A program made the position numbers and the translations under genes. A stretch of DNA of 64,000 nt from Flavobacterium sp. N502540. Its GTDB lineage: Bacteria; Bacteroidota; Bacteroidia; Flavobacteriales; Flavobacteriaceae. The first letter of the stretch is position 1. Each line of letters starts with the position of its first letter. This document shows positions 26,473-35,285 of the stretch, piece after piece. The notes below the pieces were generated by a model that was given only the letters and a program-made list of their open reading frames with translations, was not told the origin of the DNA and did no database searches. The stretch lies in the NCBI RefSeq assembly GCF_025947365.1, contig NZ_CP110012.1:620001-684000 (forward strand), read 5' to 3'.

Positions 26473-26505
26473 TTACAGCCCATTTCCTGATCTCGCAGAT
26501 ATTTT

Positions 26506-26513
26506 TACATTTG
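26506..26513 (+). promoter_or_regulatory. Bacteroidota -7 box TACATTTG
   Basis: TAnnTTTG match 19 bases before the channel gene ATG. Confidence 0.5.
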
Positions 26514-26532
26514 TTGTTTAAACCAATCTGCA

Positions 26533-27495
26533 ATGGCGCTTCTCAAGAAAATAAACCAGAAAGCTCAACCCGATATTAATTCCGGTTTCGGATCAAATGC
26601 AAACAGCTACGGAAGCCGTTTTGTAAACAAAAACGGAACGCCCAATGTCGAAAAAAGAGGAATGCATGTACTTCGTCGCATTAGCTGGTACCACACCATG
26701 ATCGATATGCCAAACTGGAAATTCATGCTTATCCTTTTTTCGTTTTATATTAGCATCAATTTTATTTTTGCACTTGCTTATTATGCTATCGGAATTGAAA
26801 ATCTTAACGGAATTAAGCAATCAGAAGGCATACTGATTCAGTTCGGACAGGCTTATTTTTTTAGCGCGCAGACTTTTACTACTGTAGGATACGGACATAT
26901 CAGCCCCACCGGATTTTTAACAAGCGCTCTTTCTGCTGCCGAAGCTTTGATTGGATTGCTGAGCTTTGCCATAGCAACCGGTCTGTTCTTTGGAAGATTT
27001 AGCAAACCAACCGCTTTTTTAAAGTTTGCCGATCATGCCTTAATTTCACCTTACCAAGATAAGAGAGGCCTCATGGTACGTCTTGTTCCTTTTAAAAATA
27101 CCAATTTTACTGATGCTACTGCCAGAATGACTCTGGGATTAAGCCTGGAAGAAAATGGTCAAAAAACCAATAAATTCTATAGCTTAGACCTTGAACTGGA
27201 ACGTATAAATGCGCTTTCTTTAAGCTGGACACTGGTACATCCCATCACAGAAAGCAGTCCATTATATAATTTTACCGAAGAAGATTTTAAAAAAGTACAT
27301 GGCGAAATACTGGTTTTCATTACCACTTTCGACGATATGTACAGCAATACCGTGGCCGCAAGAACTTCTTATACCTTTGATGAAGTAATTTACGGAGCCA
27401 AATTTGAGACAATGTACAACAGGAGTAAAGATGGCTCTAAGACGATTCTTCATTTAGACAAATTAAATCATTATCAATCTGTAAACATCTCGTAA
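26533..27495 (+). CDS. Inward-rectifier potassium channel (KirBac type)
   Basis: A 320-residue K+ channel subunit. A slide-helix-like segment (RRISWYHTMIDMPNW) leads into TM1 (about 61-86), the pore helix and selectivity filter TTVGYGHISP (TVGYG at 117-121) and TM2 (about 130-155). The C-terminal half is the cytoplasmic Kir immunoglobulin-like domain, with segments such as SLDLELERINALSLSWTLVHPI. It has its own promoter and lies just upstream of the CarH-like regulator. A role in osmotic or membrane-potential control is inferred from family only. Confidence 0.93.
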   Translation: MALLKKINQKAQPDINSGFGSNANSYGSRFVNKNGTPNVEKRGMHVLRRISWYHTMIDMPNWKFMLILFSFYISINFIFALAYYAIGIENLNGIKQSEGILIQFGQAYFFSAQTFTTVGYGHISPTGFLTSALSAAEALIGLLSFAIATGLFFGRFSKPTAFLKFADHALISPYQDKRGLMVRLVPFKNTNFTDATARMTLGLSLEENGQKTNKFYSLDLELERINALSLSWTLVHPITESSPLYNFTEEDFKKVHGEILVFITTFDDMYSNTVAARTSYTFDEVIYGAKFETMYNRSKDGSKTILHLDKLNHYQSVNIS

Positions 27496-27540
27496 CCTGT
27501 GTATTTCAGACAAATTATAAGGTAATTTGAGATTTTATTC

Positions 27541-27548
27541 TATTTTTG
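27541..27548 (+). promoter_or_regulatory. -7 box of MerR/B12 regulator
   Basis: TATTTTTG. A TTG inside this box opens the longest reading frame, but transcription would start after it, so the ATG at 27567 is the real start. Confidence 0.5.
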
Positions 27549-27566
27549 TTCACCAAACAGCCAAAA

Positions 27567-28466
27567 ATGATAAACAATATTAAAACTGTTTTCAGCATAA
27601 AAGATCTTGAAAACTTATCCGGGATAAAAGCACACACCATTCGCATCTGGGAAAAAAGATACAATATCTTAGAGCCCATGCGTACTGACACCAATATCAG
27701 GCTTTATAATTTGCAGAATCTCCAGAAGCTTTTAAACATCACATTATTACACGAATACGGCTATAAAATATCTAAAATAGCAACCTATCCCGAAGAAAAA
27801 ATTCCACAATTAGTTCGCGAAATCATCTCAAAGAAAAACTCACAGAACTATGCCATTACTTCGTTCAAGATGGCGATGATGAATTTTGATCAGGAAATTT
27901 TCTTCAATACTTTCGACTGGCTTATTTCTGAAAAATCATTTAGAGAAGTCTTCAAAGACAATTTTCTTCCTTTGCTAAAAGAATTAGGTTTATTATGGCA
28001 ATCCGAAACCATAACTCCGGCGAATGAGCATTTTATGAGTCATCTGATCAAGCAGAAGATATTAATTTATACCGAAAGCCTGCAGATTCTAAAACCCACA
28101 AAAACCGATCGGATTTTTGTACTTTCTCTTCCTTTAAATGAAATCCATAAGATAGGCTTACTTTATTTGCAGTACGAGATTTTACTAAAAGGATACAAAA
28201 CCATTTATCTGGGCGAAAGCATGCCTATCGAAAACCTGCAAGATTTAACCAAACATTTCGAGAACATTACCTTTGTATCTTTCATGACTGTCCAACCAGA
28301 TCGCAATGTAATCAACCAATATGTCAAATCGATGGGACAAAAGTTGCTTCAAAAGAACAATGAAATTTGGCTTATGGGAAACATGGTCGAACATATCGAT
28401 CAGAAAATTTTATCAGAAAGAATACGCGTTTTTGATTCTATGGAAGAAACAATCAGCATGCTGTAA
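27567..28466 (+). CDS. MerR-family regulator with B12-binding domain (CarH/LitR-like)
   Basis: A 299-residue repressor candidate. Residues 8-75 form a MerR DNA-binding domain (KAHTIRIWEKRYNILEP, NIRLYN). Residues about 90-175 are the four-helix bundle with W144-x9-E154-H155, the motif that shields adenosylcobalamin in CarH and LitR. Residues 180-299 are a Rossmann-like cobalamin domain with ExHxxG (H194), the expected lower axial ligand, and YLGES. Known CarH proteins bind DNA in the dark and release it when light breaks the Co-C bond. It sits 38 bases upstream of crtI, so light-induced carotenoid synthesis is a strong inference. Confidence 0.85.
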   Translation: MINNIKTVFSIKDLENLSGIKAHTIRIWEKRYNILEPMRTDTNIRLYNLQNLQKLLNITLLHEYGYKISKIATYPEEKIPQLVREIISKKNSQNYAITSFKMAMMNFDQEIFFNTFDWLISEKSFREVFKDNFLPLLKELGLLWQSETITPANEHFMSHLIKQKILIYTESLQILKPTKTDRIFVLSLPLNEIHKIGLLYLQYEILLKGYKTIYLGESMPIENLQDLTKHFENITFVSFMTVQPDRNVINQYVKSMGQKLLQKNNEIWLMGNMVEHIDQKILSERIRVFDSMEETISML

Positions 28467-28505
28467 TATTTTTGTTTAAAGTTTTTGTATATTTGTTAAA
28501 CAAAT
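28467..28505 (+). promoter_or_regulatory. crt promoter with candidate CarH-type operator
   Basis: Two -7 boxes, TATTTTTG (28467-28474) and TATATTTG (28488-28495), precede crtI. TTTGTTTAAAG (28471-28481) and TTTGTTAAAC (28492-28501) are near-direct repeats 21 bases apart. ATTTGTT-A-AACAAAT (28491-28505) is an inverted repeat covering the second box and reaching the crtI ATG. Binding here would block transcription. Confidence 0.45.
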
Positions 28506-29970
28506 GAAAAAAACTATAGCAATAATAGGATCAGGCTTTTCTTCTCTAGCCGCTTCATGTTATCTCGCACAGCAAGGTAATACGGTAACTATTTATGAGA
28601 AAAATGAAACTATTGGAGGCAGAGCCAGACAATTTAAAAAAGAAGGCTTTACTTTCGACATGGGACCAAGCTGGTATTGGATGCCGGATGTTTTCGAACG
28701 TTTTTTTCAGGATTTCAACAAAAACTCTTCCGACTATTACGAGCTCATCAAACTCAATCCGGCTTACAGAGTGTATTTTGGTATAAATGATTTTATCAGC
28801 ATTTATGACAATTTAGAAGAAATAAAAAACACTTTTGAAGAGATCGAAACGGGAAGCGGTGAGAAACTTCAAAAATTCATCAATCACGCCAAAAGCAATT
28901 ATGATATTGCCATCAAAGATTTAGTCTATCGTCCCGGAGTTTCGGCACTAGAATTAATCACAGTCGAAACAGCTTTCAAACTCAATCAGTTTATTAGTAC
29001 TGTTAGCGCCGATATCCGAAAGCAGTTTAAGAATCAAAAACTCATCCAAATACTGGAGTTTCCCGTTTTGTTTTTAGGTGCAAAGCCAACAAAAACTCCG
29101 TCTTTTTACAATTTTATGAATTATGCCGATTTTGGCTTAGGAACCTGGCATCCTAAAACCGGAATGTACGATGTGGTACGTGGAATCGAAAAACTGGCAT
29201 TGGAATTAGGAGTAACGATTAAAACCAACTCTCCTATTGAAAAGATTATTGTTAAAGAAAAAAAAGCCACAGGAATTTTAATTAACGGAAAGACGATAGA
29301 AGCGGATATTATTTTAAGCGGTGCCGACTATCATCATACCGAAACTTTGCTGGATATCGAACATCGCGCTTATTCAGAAAAATATTGGGAGAGCCGGACT
29401 TTTGCTCCCTCTTCCCTTCTCTTTTTTGTGGGATTCAATAAAAAAATAGCCAACGTCACACACCACTCTTTGTTTTTTGATGTTGATTTTAACCAACATG
29501 CAGCCGACATCTACGACGATCCGAAATGGCCCGAGCAACCCTTGTTTTATGCCAATTTCCCTTCTAAAACAGATTCAACTGCTGCTCCGGAAGGAATGGA
29601 AAGCGGTTTTTTCCTCATTCCGTTAGCCCCAGGAATACAAGACAATGAACAACTTCGTGAAGTCTATTTCGAAAAAATAATCTCCAGATTTGAACAATTA
29701 ACCGATCAACAAATAAAAAATAGCATTATATTTAAGAGATCATTTTGTAAAAACGATTTTGTGAACGATTACAATGCCTATAAAGGCAATGCTTACGGAA
29801 TGGCCAATACACTATTGCAAACCGCTTTTCTAAGGCCCAAACTAAAAAGTAAAAAAGTTCGTAATTTATATTTTACGGGACAGTTAACTGTTCCCGGCCC
29901 TGGTGTTCCTCCTGCTTTAATTTCAGGAAAATTAGCAGCTGAGTTAATTCAAAAATCTTTTAGTTCTTAA
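28504..29970 (+). CDS. crtI: Phytoene desaturase
   Basis: FAD-dependent enzyme that desaturates phytoene to lycopene. The 488-residue protein begins with the dinucleotide-binding motif IGSGFSSLAASCYLAQQG and the acidic strand end TIYEKNETIGGRA, and ends with the family signature LYFTGQLTVPGPGVPPALISG. Full length for bacterial CrtI. First gene of the crtI-crtB-crtZ operon; the next ATG follows the stop by three bases. Confidence 0.95.
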   Translation: MKKTIAIIGSGFSSLAASCYLAQQGNTVTIYEKNETIGGRARQFKKEGFTFDMGPSWYWMPDVFERFFQDFNKNSSDYYELIKLNPAYRVYFGINDFISIYDNLEEIKNTFEEIETGSGEKLQKFINHAKSNYDIAIKDLVYRPGVSALELITVETAFKLNQFISTVSADIRKQFKNQKLIQILEFPVLFLGAKPTKTPSFYNFMNYADFGLGTWHPKTGMYDVVRGIEKLALELGVTIKTNSPIEKIIVKEKKATGILINGKTIEADIILSGADYHHTETLLDIEHRAYSEKYWESRTFAPSSLLFFVGFNKKIANVTHHSLFFDVDFNQHAADIYDDPKWPEQPLFYANFPSKTDSTAAPEGMESGFFLIPLAPGIQDNEQLREVYFEKIISRFEQLTDQQIKNSIIFKRSFCKNDFVNDYNAYKGNAYGMANTLLQTAFLRPKLKSKKVRNLYFTGQLTVPGPGVPPALISGKLAAELIQKSFSS

Positions 29971-29973
29971 CCA

Positions 29974-30813
29974 ATGAAATCACTATTCGACACTGTTTCT
30001 TTTAAATGCAGCAAACTGGTTACTCAGAGTTACAGCACCTCATTTTCATTAGCAGTCAAAATGTTGTCACCGGGTATTCGCGATGCTATTTACAGCATTT
30101 ACGGGTTTGTGCGTTTTGCTGACGAAATTGTCGATTCTTTTCATGATTTTGAAAAAGAGAATCTTATCAATGATTTCGAAAAAGAATATTACAAAGCGAT
30201 GCAAACAGGTATCAGTCTTAACCCTATTCTCAACTCTTTTCAGCATACCGTAAAGCAGTACAACATTACTGATGATCTGGTTCAGGCCTTTTTAAAAAGC
30301 ATGAAACTCGATCTTGTGAAGTCGAGCTACCCTACCCATACTGAATATGAAGATTACATTTACGGTTCGGCCGATGTAGTAGGTTTAATGTGTCTGAAGG
30401 TTTTTGTAAAAGGAAACGAACAAAAATACGAACAACTCAAAAATGAAGCAATGCGATTGGGATCGGCCTTTCAGAAAGTTAATTTCCTGAGAGACCTAAA
30501 AGAGGATAATTTGATTTTGAACCGAAATTACTTTCCGGGAATTGATTTAAATTCTTTTGACGAAGAAGCTAAAACGAATATTATTGCTGAAATCGAAGAA
30601 GATTTCAGAATCGCTTTTCAGGGCATTGTTAAACTTCCTATCGACGCTAAATTTGGTGTTTATACCGCTTATATTTATTACCGAAAACTGCTTCAAAAGC
30701 TTAAGAACACTCCTTATTATGAAATTGGAAATTCGAGAATCAGAGTTTCTAATTATACCAAAGCGGGGCTTTTAGCACAGTCTTTTGTAACCTACAAATT
30801 AAAATTAGTTTAA
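29974..30813 (+). CDS. crtB: Phytoene synthase
   Basis: Condenses two geranylgeranyl diphosphates to phytoene. The 279-residue protein has both metal-binding aspartate motifs: FADEIVDSF and FLRDLKEDN. YSTSFSLA near the N-terminus and GSAFQKVNFLRD are typical. Translationally close to crtI, which uses its product. Confidence 0.94.
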   Translation: MKSLFDTVSFKCSKLVTQSYSTSFSLAVKMLSPGIRDAIYSIYGFVRFADEIVDSFHDFEKENLINDFEKEYYKAMQTGISLNPILNSFQHTVKQYNITDDLVQAFLKSMKLDLVKSSYPTHTEYEDYIYGSADVVGLMCLKVFVKGNEQKYEQLKNEAMRLGSAFQKVNFLRDLKEDNLILNRNYFPGIDLNSFDEEAKTNIIAEIEEDFRIAFQGIVKLPIDAKFGVYTAYIYYRKLLQKLKNTPYYEIGNSRIRVSNYTKAGLLAQSFVTYKLKLV

Positions 30814-30878
30814 AACCAATTTCTAATACAGCGAAAATTAACTTTTATAAGCTAAAACGTAAATTCAAGACATACAAA

Positions 30879-31319
30879 ATGATTTCTTTTTTAATTTTTC
30901 TAGGTGTTTTTTTATTCATGGAATGTGTCACCTGGCTCACACACAAGTACATCATGCATGGACTGATGTGGTATTTTCATGCAGATCACCATCAACCCAA
31001 ATACGAAAACACTTTTGAACGCAACGACATTTTCTTTGTCCTATTTGCCATCCCCAGTATTATTCTTTTTTACTTTGGTGTTGAGGGCGGATTCAACTAC
31101 TTATTTTTTATTGCCTGTGGAGTAACGCTTTATGGTGTGTGTTATTTTTTGATTCATGATGTTCTGATTCATCAGCGTTTCAAATGGTTTAAAAACACCA
31201 AAAACAAATACTTGATTGGCTTGCGAAAAGCACATAAAATACACCACAAGCACTTAGGCAAAGAAGACGGGGAATGTTTCGGAATGTTGTTTGTTCCTTT
31301 TAAATATTATAAAATTTAA
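30879..31319 (+). CDS. crtZ: Beta-carotene hydroxylase
   Basis: Membrane di-iron hydroxylase of 146 residues that converts beta-carotene to zeaxanthin. The four His clusters are visible: HKYIMHG, HADHHQP, HDVLIH and HKIHHKHLG. Several hydrophobic segments separate them. Zeaxanthin is the usual yellow pigment of flavobacteria. A lycopene cyclase gene is not in the immediate cluster, so it must be elsewhere. Confidence 0.92.
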   Translation: MISFLIFLGVFLFMECVTWLTHKYIMHGLMWYFHADHHQPKYENTFERNDIFFVLFAIPSIILFYFGVEGGFNYLFFIACGVTLYGVCYFLIHDVLIHQRFKWFKNTKNKYLIGLRKAHKIHHKHLGKEDGECFGMLFVPFKYYKI

Positions 31320-31328
31320 ATAGATTTT

Positions 31329-31793
31329 ATGAAAGTATACAAAATAGAAACCGTACAGCATGTAAACGCTACTGTTGAAGAATGCTGGGATTTTTTTTCA
31401 AGTCCGAAAAATCTCCAAACGATAACACTTGATAATATGAGTTTCGAAATTCAGGATTTTGACAACAAACGCATGTATCCCGGACAAATTATCACCTATA
31501 CTTTAAAACCTCTTTTGGGCATTAAAATTAATTGGATGACCATCATTACTGTTTCAAAGGAGAACCAATATTTTGTCGACGAACAGCGATTTGGCCCTTA
31601 CGCTTTATGGCATCACAAACACTTTTTCGAGCCCACAGCAACCGGAACAAAAATGATTGATGTGGTGCACTACGCTTTACCATTGGGGTATCTGGGCAGA
31701 ATCATGAACAGTCTTATTGTTAAAAATAAACTCAAAACTATTTTTGATTATCGCTACAATAAAATCGAAGAGCTATTCAATTCAAAAGCTTAA
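31329..31793 (+). CDS. SRPBCC-family protein of carotenoid operon
   Basis: A 154-residue START/SRPBCC-like protein: N-terminal strand KIETVQHVNATVEECWDFFSSPKNLQ and later LWHHKHFFEPTATGTKMIDVVHYALPLG. The fold encloses a hydrophobic pocket that could bind a lipid or pigment intermediate. It starts nine bases after crtZ and precedes the photolyase, so it is a likely member of the same transcript. No enzymatic motif. Confidence 0.8.
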   Translation: MKVYKIETVQHVNATVEECWDFFSSPKNLQTITLDNMSFEIQDFDNKRMYPGQIITYTLKPLLGIKINWMTIITVSKENQYFVDEQRFGPYALWHHKHFFEPTATGTKMIDVVHYALPLGYLGRIMNSLIVKNKLKTIFDYRYNKIEELFNSKA

Positions 31794-31845
31794 ATCAATA
31801 TATTTTTTTTTGACTGTGATAAAAAATCAAGCAGAACATCATACA

Positions 31846-33141
31846 ATGACAAAACAAAAAGTTTCTTTTTTCTGGTTCCGACGTGATTTGCGTTTAGAAG
31901 ACAATACCGGACTGTTCCATGCCCTGCAATCGGATTTTCCGGTAATTCCGCTATTTATTTTTGATGATGAAATTCTGGAAAACCTTCCCAAAAATGATGC
32001 ACGCGTTCAGTTTATTTTGGAGTCACTTCAAAAAATAAACGAACAACTAAAAGCAATTGATTCCTCCATTCTCATTAAAAAAGGAACTACAAGTAAGGTT
32101 TGGGAATCACTTATAACTGAATTTGATATTCAGCAGGTTTTTTTCAATAAAGACTACGAACCTTTTGCCATCCAACGTGATGCCGCTATTCAGCAATTAT
32201 TAGCACAACACCATATCACAGCTTCCTCATTCAAAGATCATGTGATTTTTGAAGAAAAAGAAATTACAAAAGCTGATGGACTTCCTTACACCGTTTATAC
32301 ACCCTACAAAAACAAGTGGCTGGAAAAATACCATCTTTCAGGACAGGCTCCGGAATTTGACACCAAAATTGGTTATGAAAACTTCAGTAAAAATCAGTTT
32401 ACTTTTCCGGAATTAGCCGAAATTGGTTTTGAGAAAAGCGCTATAAAAGTACTTCCTCCGGATTTAAGTCAAATTTCTAATTATAAAGAAACACGTGATT
32501 TTCCGGCTGAGGACAGTACTTCCTACCTTTCGCCGCATTTGCGTTTTGGAACGGTTAGTATTCGCAAACTCGTAAATTGGGCCAATCGAAAAAATCAAAC
32601 CTTTTTAAGCGAACTGATTTGGAGAGAGTTCTTCATCCAGATATTATTTAGCTTCCCAAATGTTGTGAATCACAATTTTAAATCGGCTTACGACGGCATT
32701 CAATGGCGCAATAACGAAGATGATTTTAAACGCTGGTGTTCGGGAACTACGGGGTACCCAATGGTCGATGCCGGAATGCGTCAATTGAACGAAACGGGGT
32801 ACATGCACAATCGGGTTCGCATGGTAGTGGCCAGCTTTTTATGCAAACATTTGCTCATCAACTGGCAATGGGGCGAGGCGTACTTTGCTGAAAAATTATT
32901 AGATTTCGAATTGGCTTCCAATGTAGGCAACTGGCAGTGGGCAGCAGGAACAGGTTGTGATGCTGCACCTTATTTCAGAGTTTTCAATCCCGAAATTCAA
33001 CAAAAGAAGTTTGACGAGAAAGGAATCTACATTCGCAAATGGATTCCTGAATTTGATTTAGACTACAACGAACCAATGGTGGATCATGCGTTTGCAAGAG
33101 ATCGTGCCATTGAAACTTATAAAAAAGGGATTTTGAAATAG
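31846..33141 (+). CDS. Deoxyribodipyrimidine photolyase / cryptochrome family
   Basis: Light-driven DNA repair enzyme (or related photoreceptor) of 431 residues. N-terminal antenna domain starts FFWFRRDLRLEDNTGL; the FAD-binding domain has SYLSPHLRFGTVSIR, ELIWREFFIQIL, WCSGTTGYPMVDAGMRQL, MHNRVRMVVASFL and NWQWAAGTGCDAAPYFRVFNP split in recognisable blocks. The last set contains Asn/Trp residues typical of CPD-repair photolyases. The ATG at 31846 follows a non-coding gap; an earlier in-frame start would overlap the SRPBCC gene and lacks homology. Placement after the carotenoid genes fits a light-induced regulon. Confidence 0.93.
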   Translation: MTKQKVSFFWFRRDLRLEDNTGLFHALQSDFPVIPLFIFDDEILENLPKNDARVQFILESLQKINEQLKAIDSSILIKKGTTSKVWESLITEFDIQQVFFNKDYEPFAIQRDAAIQQLLAQHHITASSFKDHVIFEEKEITKADGLPYTVYTPYKNKWLEKYHLSGQAPEFDTKIGYENFSKNQFTFPELAEIGFEKSAIKVLPPDLSQISNYKETRDFPAEDSTSYLSPHLRFGTVSIRKLVNWANRKNQTFLSELIWREFFIQILFSFPNVVNHNFKSAYDGIQWRNNEDDFKRWCSGTTGYPMVDAGMRQLNETGYMHNRVRMVVASFLCKHLLINWQWGEAYFAEKLLDFELASNVGNWQWAAGTGCDAAPYFRVFNPEIQQKKFDEKGIYIRKWIPEFDLDYNEPMVDHAFARDRAIETYKKGILK

Positions 33142-33150
33142 CTTTTTTTT

Positions 33151-33225
33151 GTTTCAAGTTTCAGGTTTCAAGTTTCAAGTTTCAGGTTATATTGCAACGT
33201 GAAACTTGAAACCTGAAACTTTTTT
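33151..33225 (+). terminator. GAAACYT-repeat hairpin, probable terminator of crt-phr transcript
   Basis: GTTTCAGGTTTCAAGTTTC (33158-33176) is the exact reverse complement of GAAACTTGAAACCTGAAAC (33201-33219), both made of the same heptamers as the repeat at 15992. The 19-bp stem is followed by a T run and lies between convergent genes. Confidence 0.7.
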
Positions 33226-34528
33226 AATACTTCATATAATTCTCTACAACAATCTTGGCTTTCAAATCAAACATCAGATTGTACAATCCGAAGAAAGTTC
33301 TGTTCATGTAGATAAAATGTTTAGAACCACGATTTCCGTTCATTTTTTTAAGATTGGTATCGTTGGTAAAACGTTCTCCTAATTTGGCAATATTGTCAAA
33401 GAAAGTCTCATCCGAAAAATCAAAGGTTTCTTTCTGAAATGGCCGGGTAAAAAGAGACAATAAATCATGAAACATTTCAGTAAAATAGGCAATCTCAGAA
33501 GCCGAATCATCGGGACGAAGAATTTCCAGTTCAAATAATTTTTCATTGAAAAGTGTTTCGTCAGTGATTACATTTTTATTGATCAATTCAAAGTAAGGCA
33601 CATAAAAATCATCCGGAATTTGTTTCATACAGCCAAAATCCAGCGCAATTAACTGATTGTTTTCATCCACCAGAAAATTTCCCGGATGCGGATCGGCATG
33701 AACTTTTCTTAAAACATGAATTTGGTACATATAAAAATCCCAAAGGGCCTGACCTAATTTGTCACCCACTTCCTGATCTGTATTTTTAGCGGTAAACTCC
33801 GAAAGATGCAGACCGCTCATCCAATCCATAGTGATAATTTTCTCTGACGAAAACTCAGGATAATAATTTGGAAAAAGTATGTTTTCGATTTTACTGCAGG
33901 CCTGTACCACTTCCTGACTTTGTTGAAGTTCCAACAAATAATTGGTTTCTTCAATCAGTTTATCTTCAACTTCTTTAAAATATTTATCGGAATCTTTTCC
34001 CTGCAAATTGAACATTCTGATTGCAATAGGTTTTACCAGAGCCAAATCAGACGAAATACTGTTGGCAACTCCCGGGTACTGAATTTTAACGGCTAGTTTT
34101 TTACCGTTTTTAACCGCCAGATGCACCTGACCAATGCTGGCTGCATTGACCGAATTGGCATTGAATTCATCAAAAATTTCATAGGGTGTTTTCCCGAAAT
34201 TGGTTTTAAAAGTTTTCAAGACCAATGGTGCCGAAAGCGGTGGTACTGAAAATTGCGATAATGAAAATTTCTCTACATAAGCCTGAGGCAGAAAATTCTT
34301 GTCCATGCTCAGCATTTGAGCCACTTTAAGAGCGCTTCCTTTCAAACTTTTGAGTCCGTCGTAAATATCTTCGGCATTGTTTTCATTCAGCTTGTCACGG
34401 GTCAAATCTGAGTTTACCATCTTCTCAGCATAATGCTTAATATAGTTGACTCCGATTTTTGCACCGGTTTGCACTAATTTACTGGCTCTTTCTATTTTTG
34501 AGGTAGGTATATAATCGATCGTTTTCAT
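33224..34528 (-). CDS. ABC1/UbiB-family atypical kinase (AarF-like)
   Basis: A 434-residue ABC1-domain protein. The family motif region KGSALKVAQMLS (KxGQ-like, here with Ala) and ASIGQVH come first, then the nucleotide-binding Lys in KLAVKIQYPGV, the catalytic VHADPHPGNFLVD and metal-binding ALDFG. Homologues act in quinone or isoprenoid lipid metabolism. Start ATG overlaps the TetR stop by one base (TAATG), so the two are translationally coupled and the regulator probably controls it. Confidence 0.88.
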   Translation of the reverse strand: MKTIDYIPTSKIERASKLVQTGAKIGVNYIKHYAEKMVNSDLTRDKLNENNAEDIYDGLKSLKGSALKVAQMLSMDKNFLPQAYVEKFSLSQFSVPPLSAPLVLKTFKTNFGKTPYEIFDEFNANSVNAASIGQVHLAVKNGKKLAVKIQYPGVANSISSDLALVKPIAIRMFNLQGKDSDKYFKEVEDKLIEETNYLLELQQSQEVVQACSKIENILFPNYYPEFSSEKIITMDWMSGLHLSEFTAKNTDQEVGDKLGQALWDFYMYQIHVLRKVHADPHPGNFLVDENNQLIALDFGCMKQIPDDFYVPYFELINKNVITDETLFNEKLFELEILRPDDSASEIAYFTEMFHDLLSLFTRPFQKETFDFSDETFFDNIAKLGERFTNDTNLKKMNGNRGSKHFIYMNRTFFGLYNLMFDLKAKIVVENYMKY

Positions 34529-35187
34529 TACTTACTGTATATTTTTTCTTTAAACAGAAATTTTCCAAAATCAATTAAATGATTCATTGGGGCTACATTC
34601 ATCAATTCGAAAGATGCATTAACCGATTTTTCGATAAAGATATCTGTCTTTTCGAATGCTGCGGAAGAATCCTCCATCCAGAATTTTATGGTCATCATTA
34701 ATTGCAGCCAGGCCGATTCCTGAAGGGCTTTTTCCTGAAATTTTTGAAATTTTTTCTGTTCCAGTCTGTAATCATCAGTCAATATTTCCGAAACATATTC
34801 TTTAAAAGCCTCGCGAAGCGAAGTCAGTTGTACAAAATTTTTAAGTGGATTTCTGTCTATTTTTAGAGCTTGCAGGACATAACTTCTGTTGGCCGTTAAA
34901 ATCTCAAAAAATGTATAGTAGAAACTCAACATCTTGTTTTTCATATCATACTCCTGATAATCTGCATTTTTGTGCAGCAAATCAACTGTATTCGCAAAAA
35001 ACAGTCTGAATATTTCTTTTTCTAAACCTTCTAATGTTCCAAAAAAAGCATAAAACTCCGCTTCCGTAAAACCATTTTCTTTTACAAAATGATAAACCGA
35101 TTTTGGTTTTTGCCCCTTTTCTAAAACTTCATCCATATATTTTGAAACGATATCTTCTCTTGTGATAGCCTTATTTTTAGTTGCCAT
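34528..35187 (-). CDS. TetR-family regulator
   Basis: A 219-residue protein with an N-terminal HTH (TREDIVSKYMDEVLEK, KPKSVYHFVKENGFTEAEFYAFF) and an all-helical ligand domain. It is read together with the downstream ABC1 kinase and lies opposite an epimerase gene. The divergent gap contains an 8-bp inverted repeat and an 11-bp direct repeat, probable operator sites for this protein. Confidence 0.82.
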   Translation of the reverse strand: MATKNKAITREDIVSKYMDEVLEKGQKPKSVYHFVKENGFTEAEFYAFFGTLEGLEKEIFRLFFANTVDLLHKNADYQEYDMKNKMLSFYYTFFEILTANRSYVLQALKIDRNPLKNFVQLTSLREAFKEYVSEILTDDYRLEQKKFQKFQEKALQESAWLQLMMTIKFWMEDSSAAFEKTDIFIEKSVNASFELMNVAPMNHLIDFGKFLFKEKIYSK

Positions 35188-35204
35188 TTCATTAAAATTT
35201 AGAA

Positions 35205-35252
35205 TTTGCCTTAAAGGTAAGGAATGTTTAAGTACCTTTACTTTGCCTTAAA
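35205..35252. promoter_or_regulatory. Candidate TetR operator in divergent promoter region
   Basis: TAAAGGTA (35212-35219) and TACCTTTA (35233-35240) are exact reverse complements, 13 bases apart. TTTGCCTTAAA occurs twice (35205-35215, 35242-35252) as a direct repeat. Both lie between the TetR gene and the epimerase gene. Confidence 0.5.
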
Positions 35253-35285
35253 CAAAATGCACTGTTAAATATATTATAAACTATC

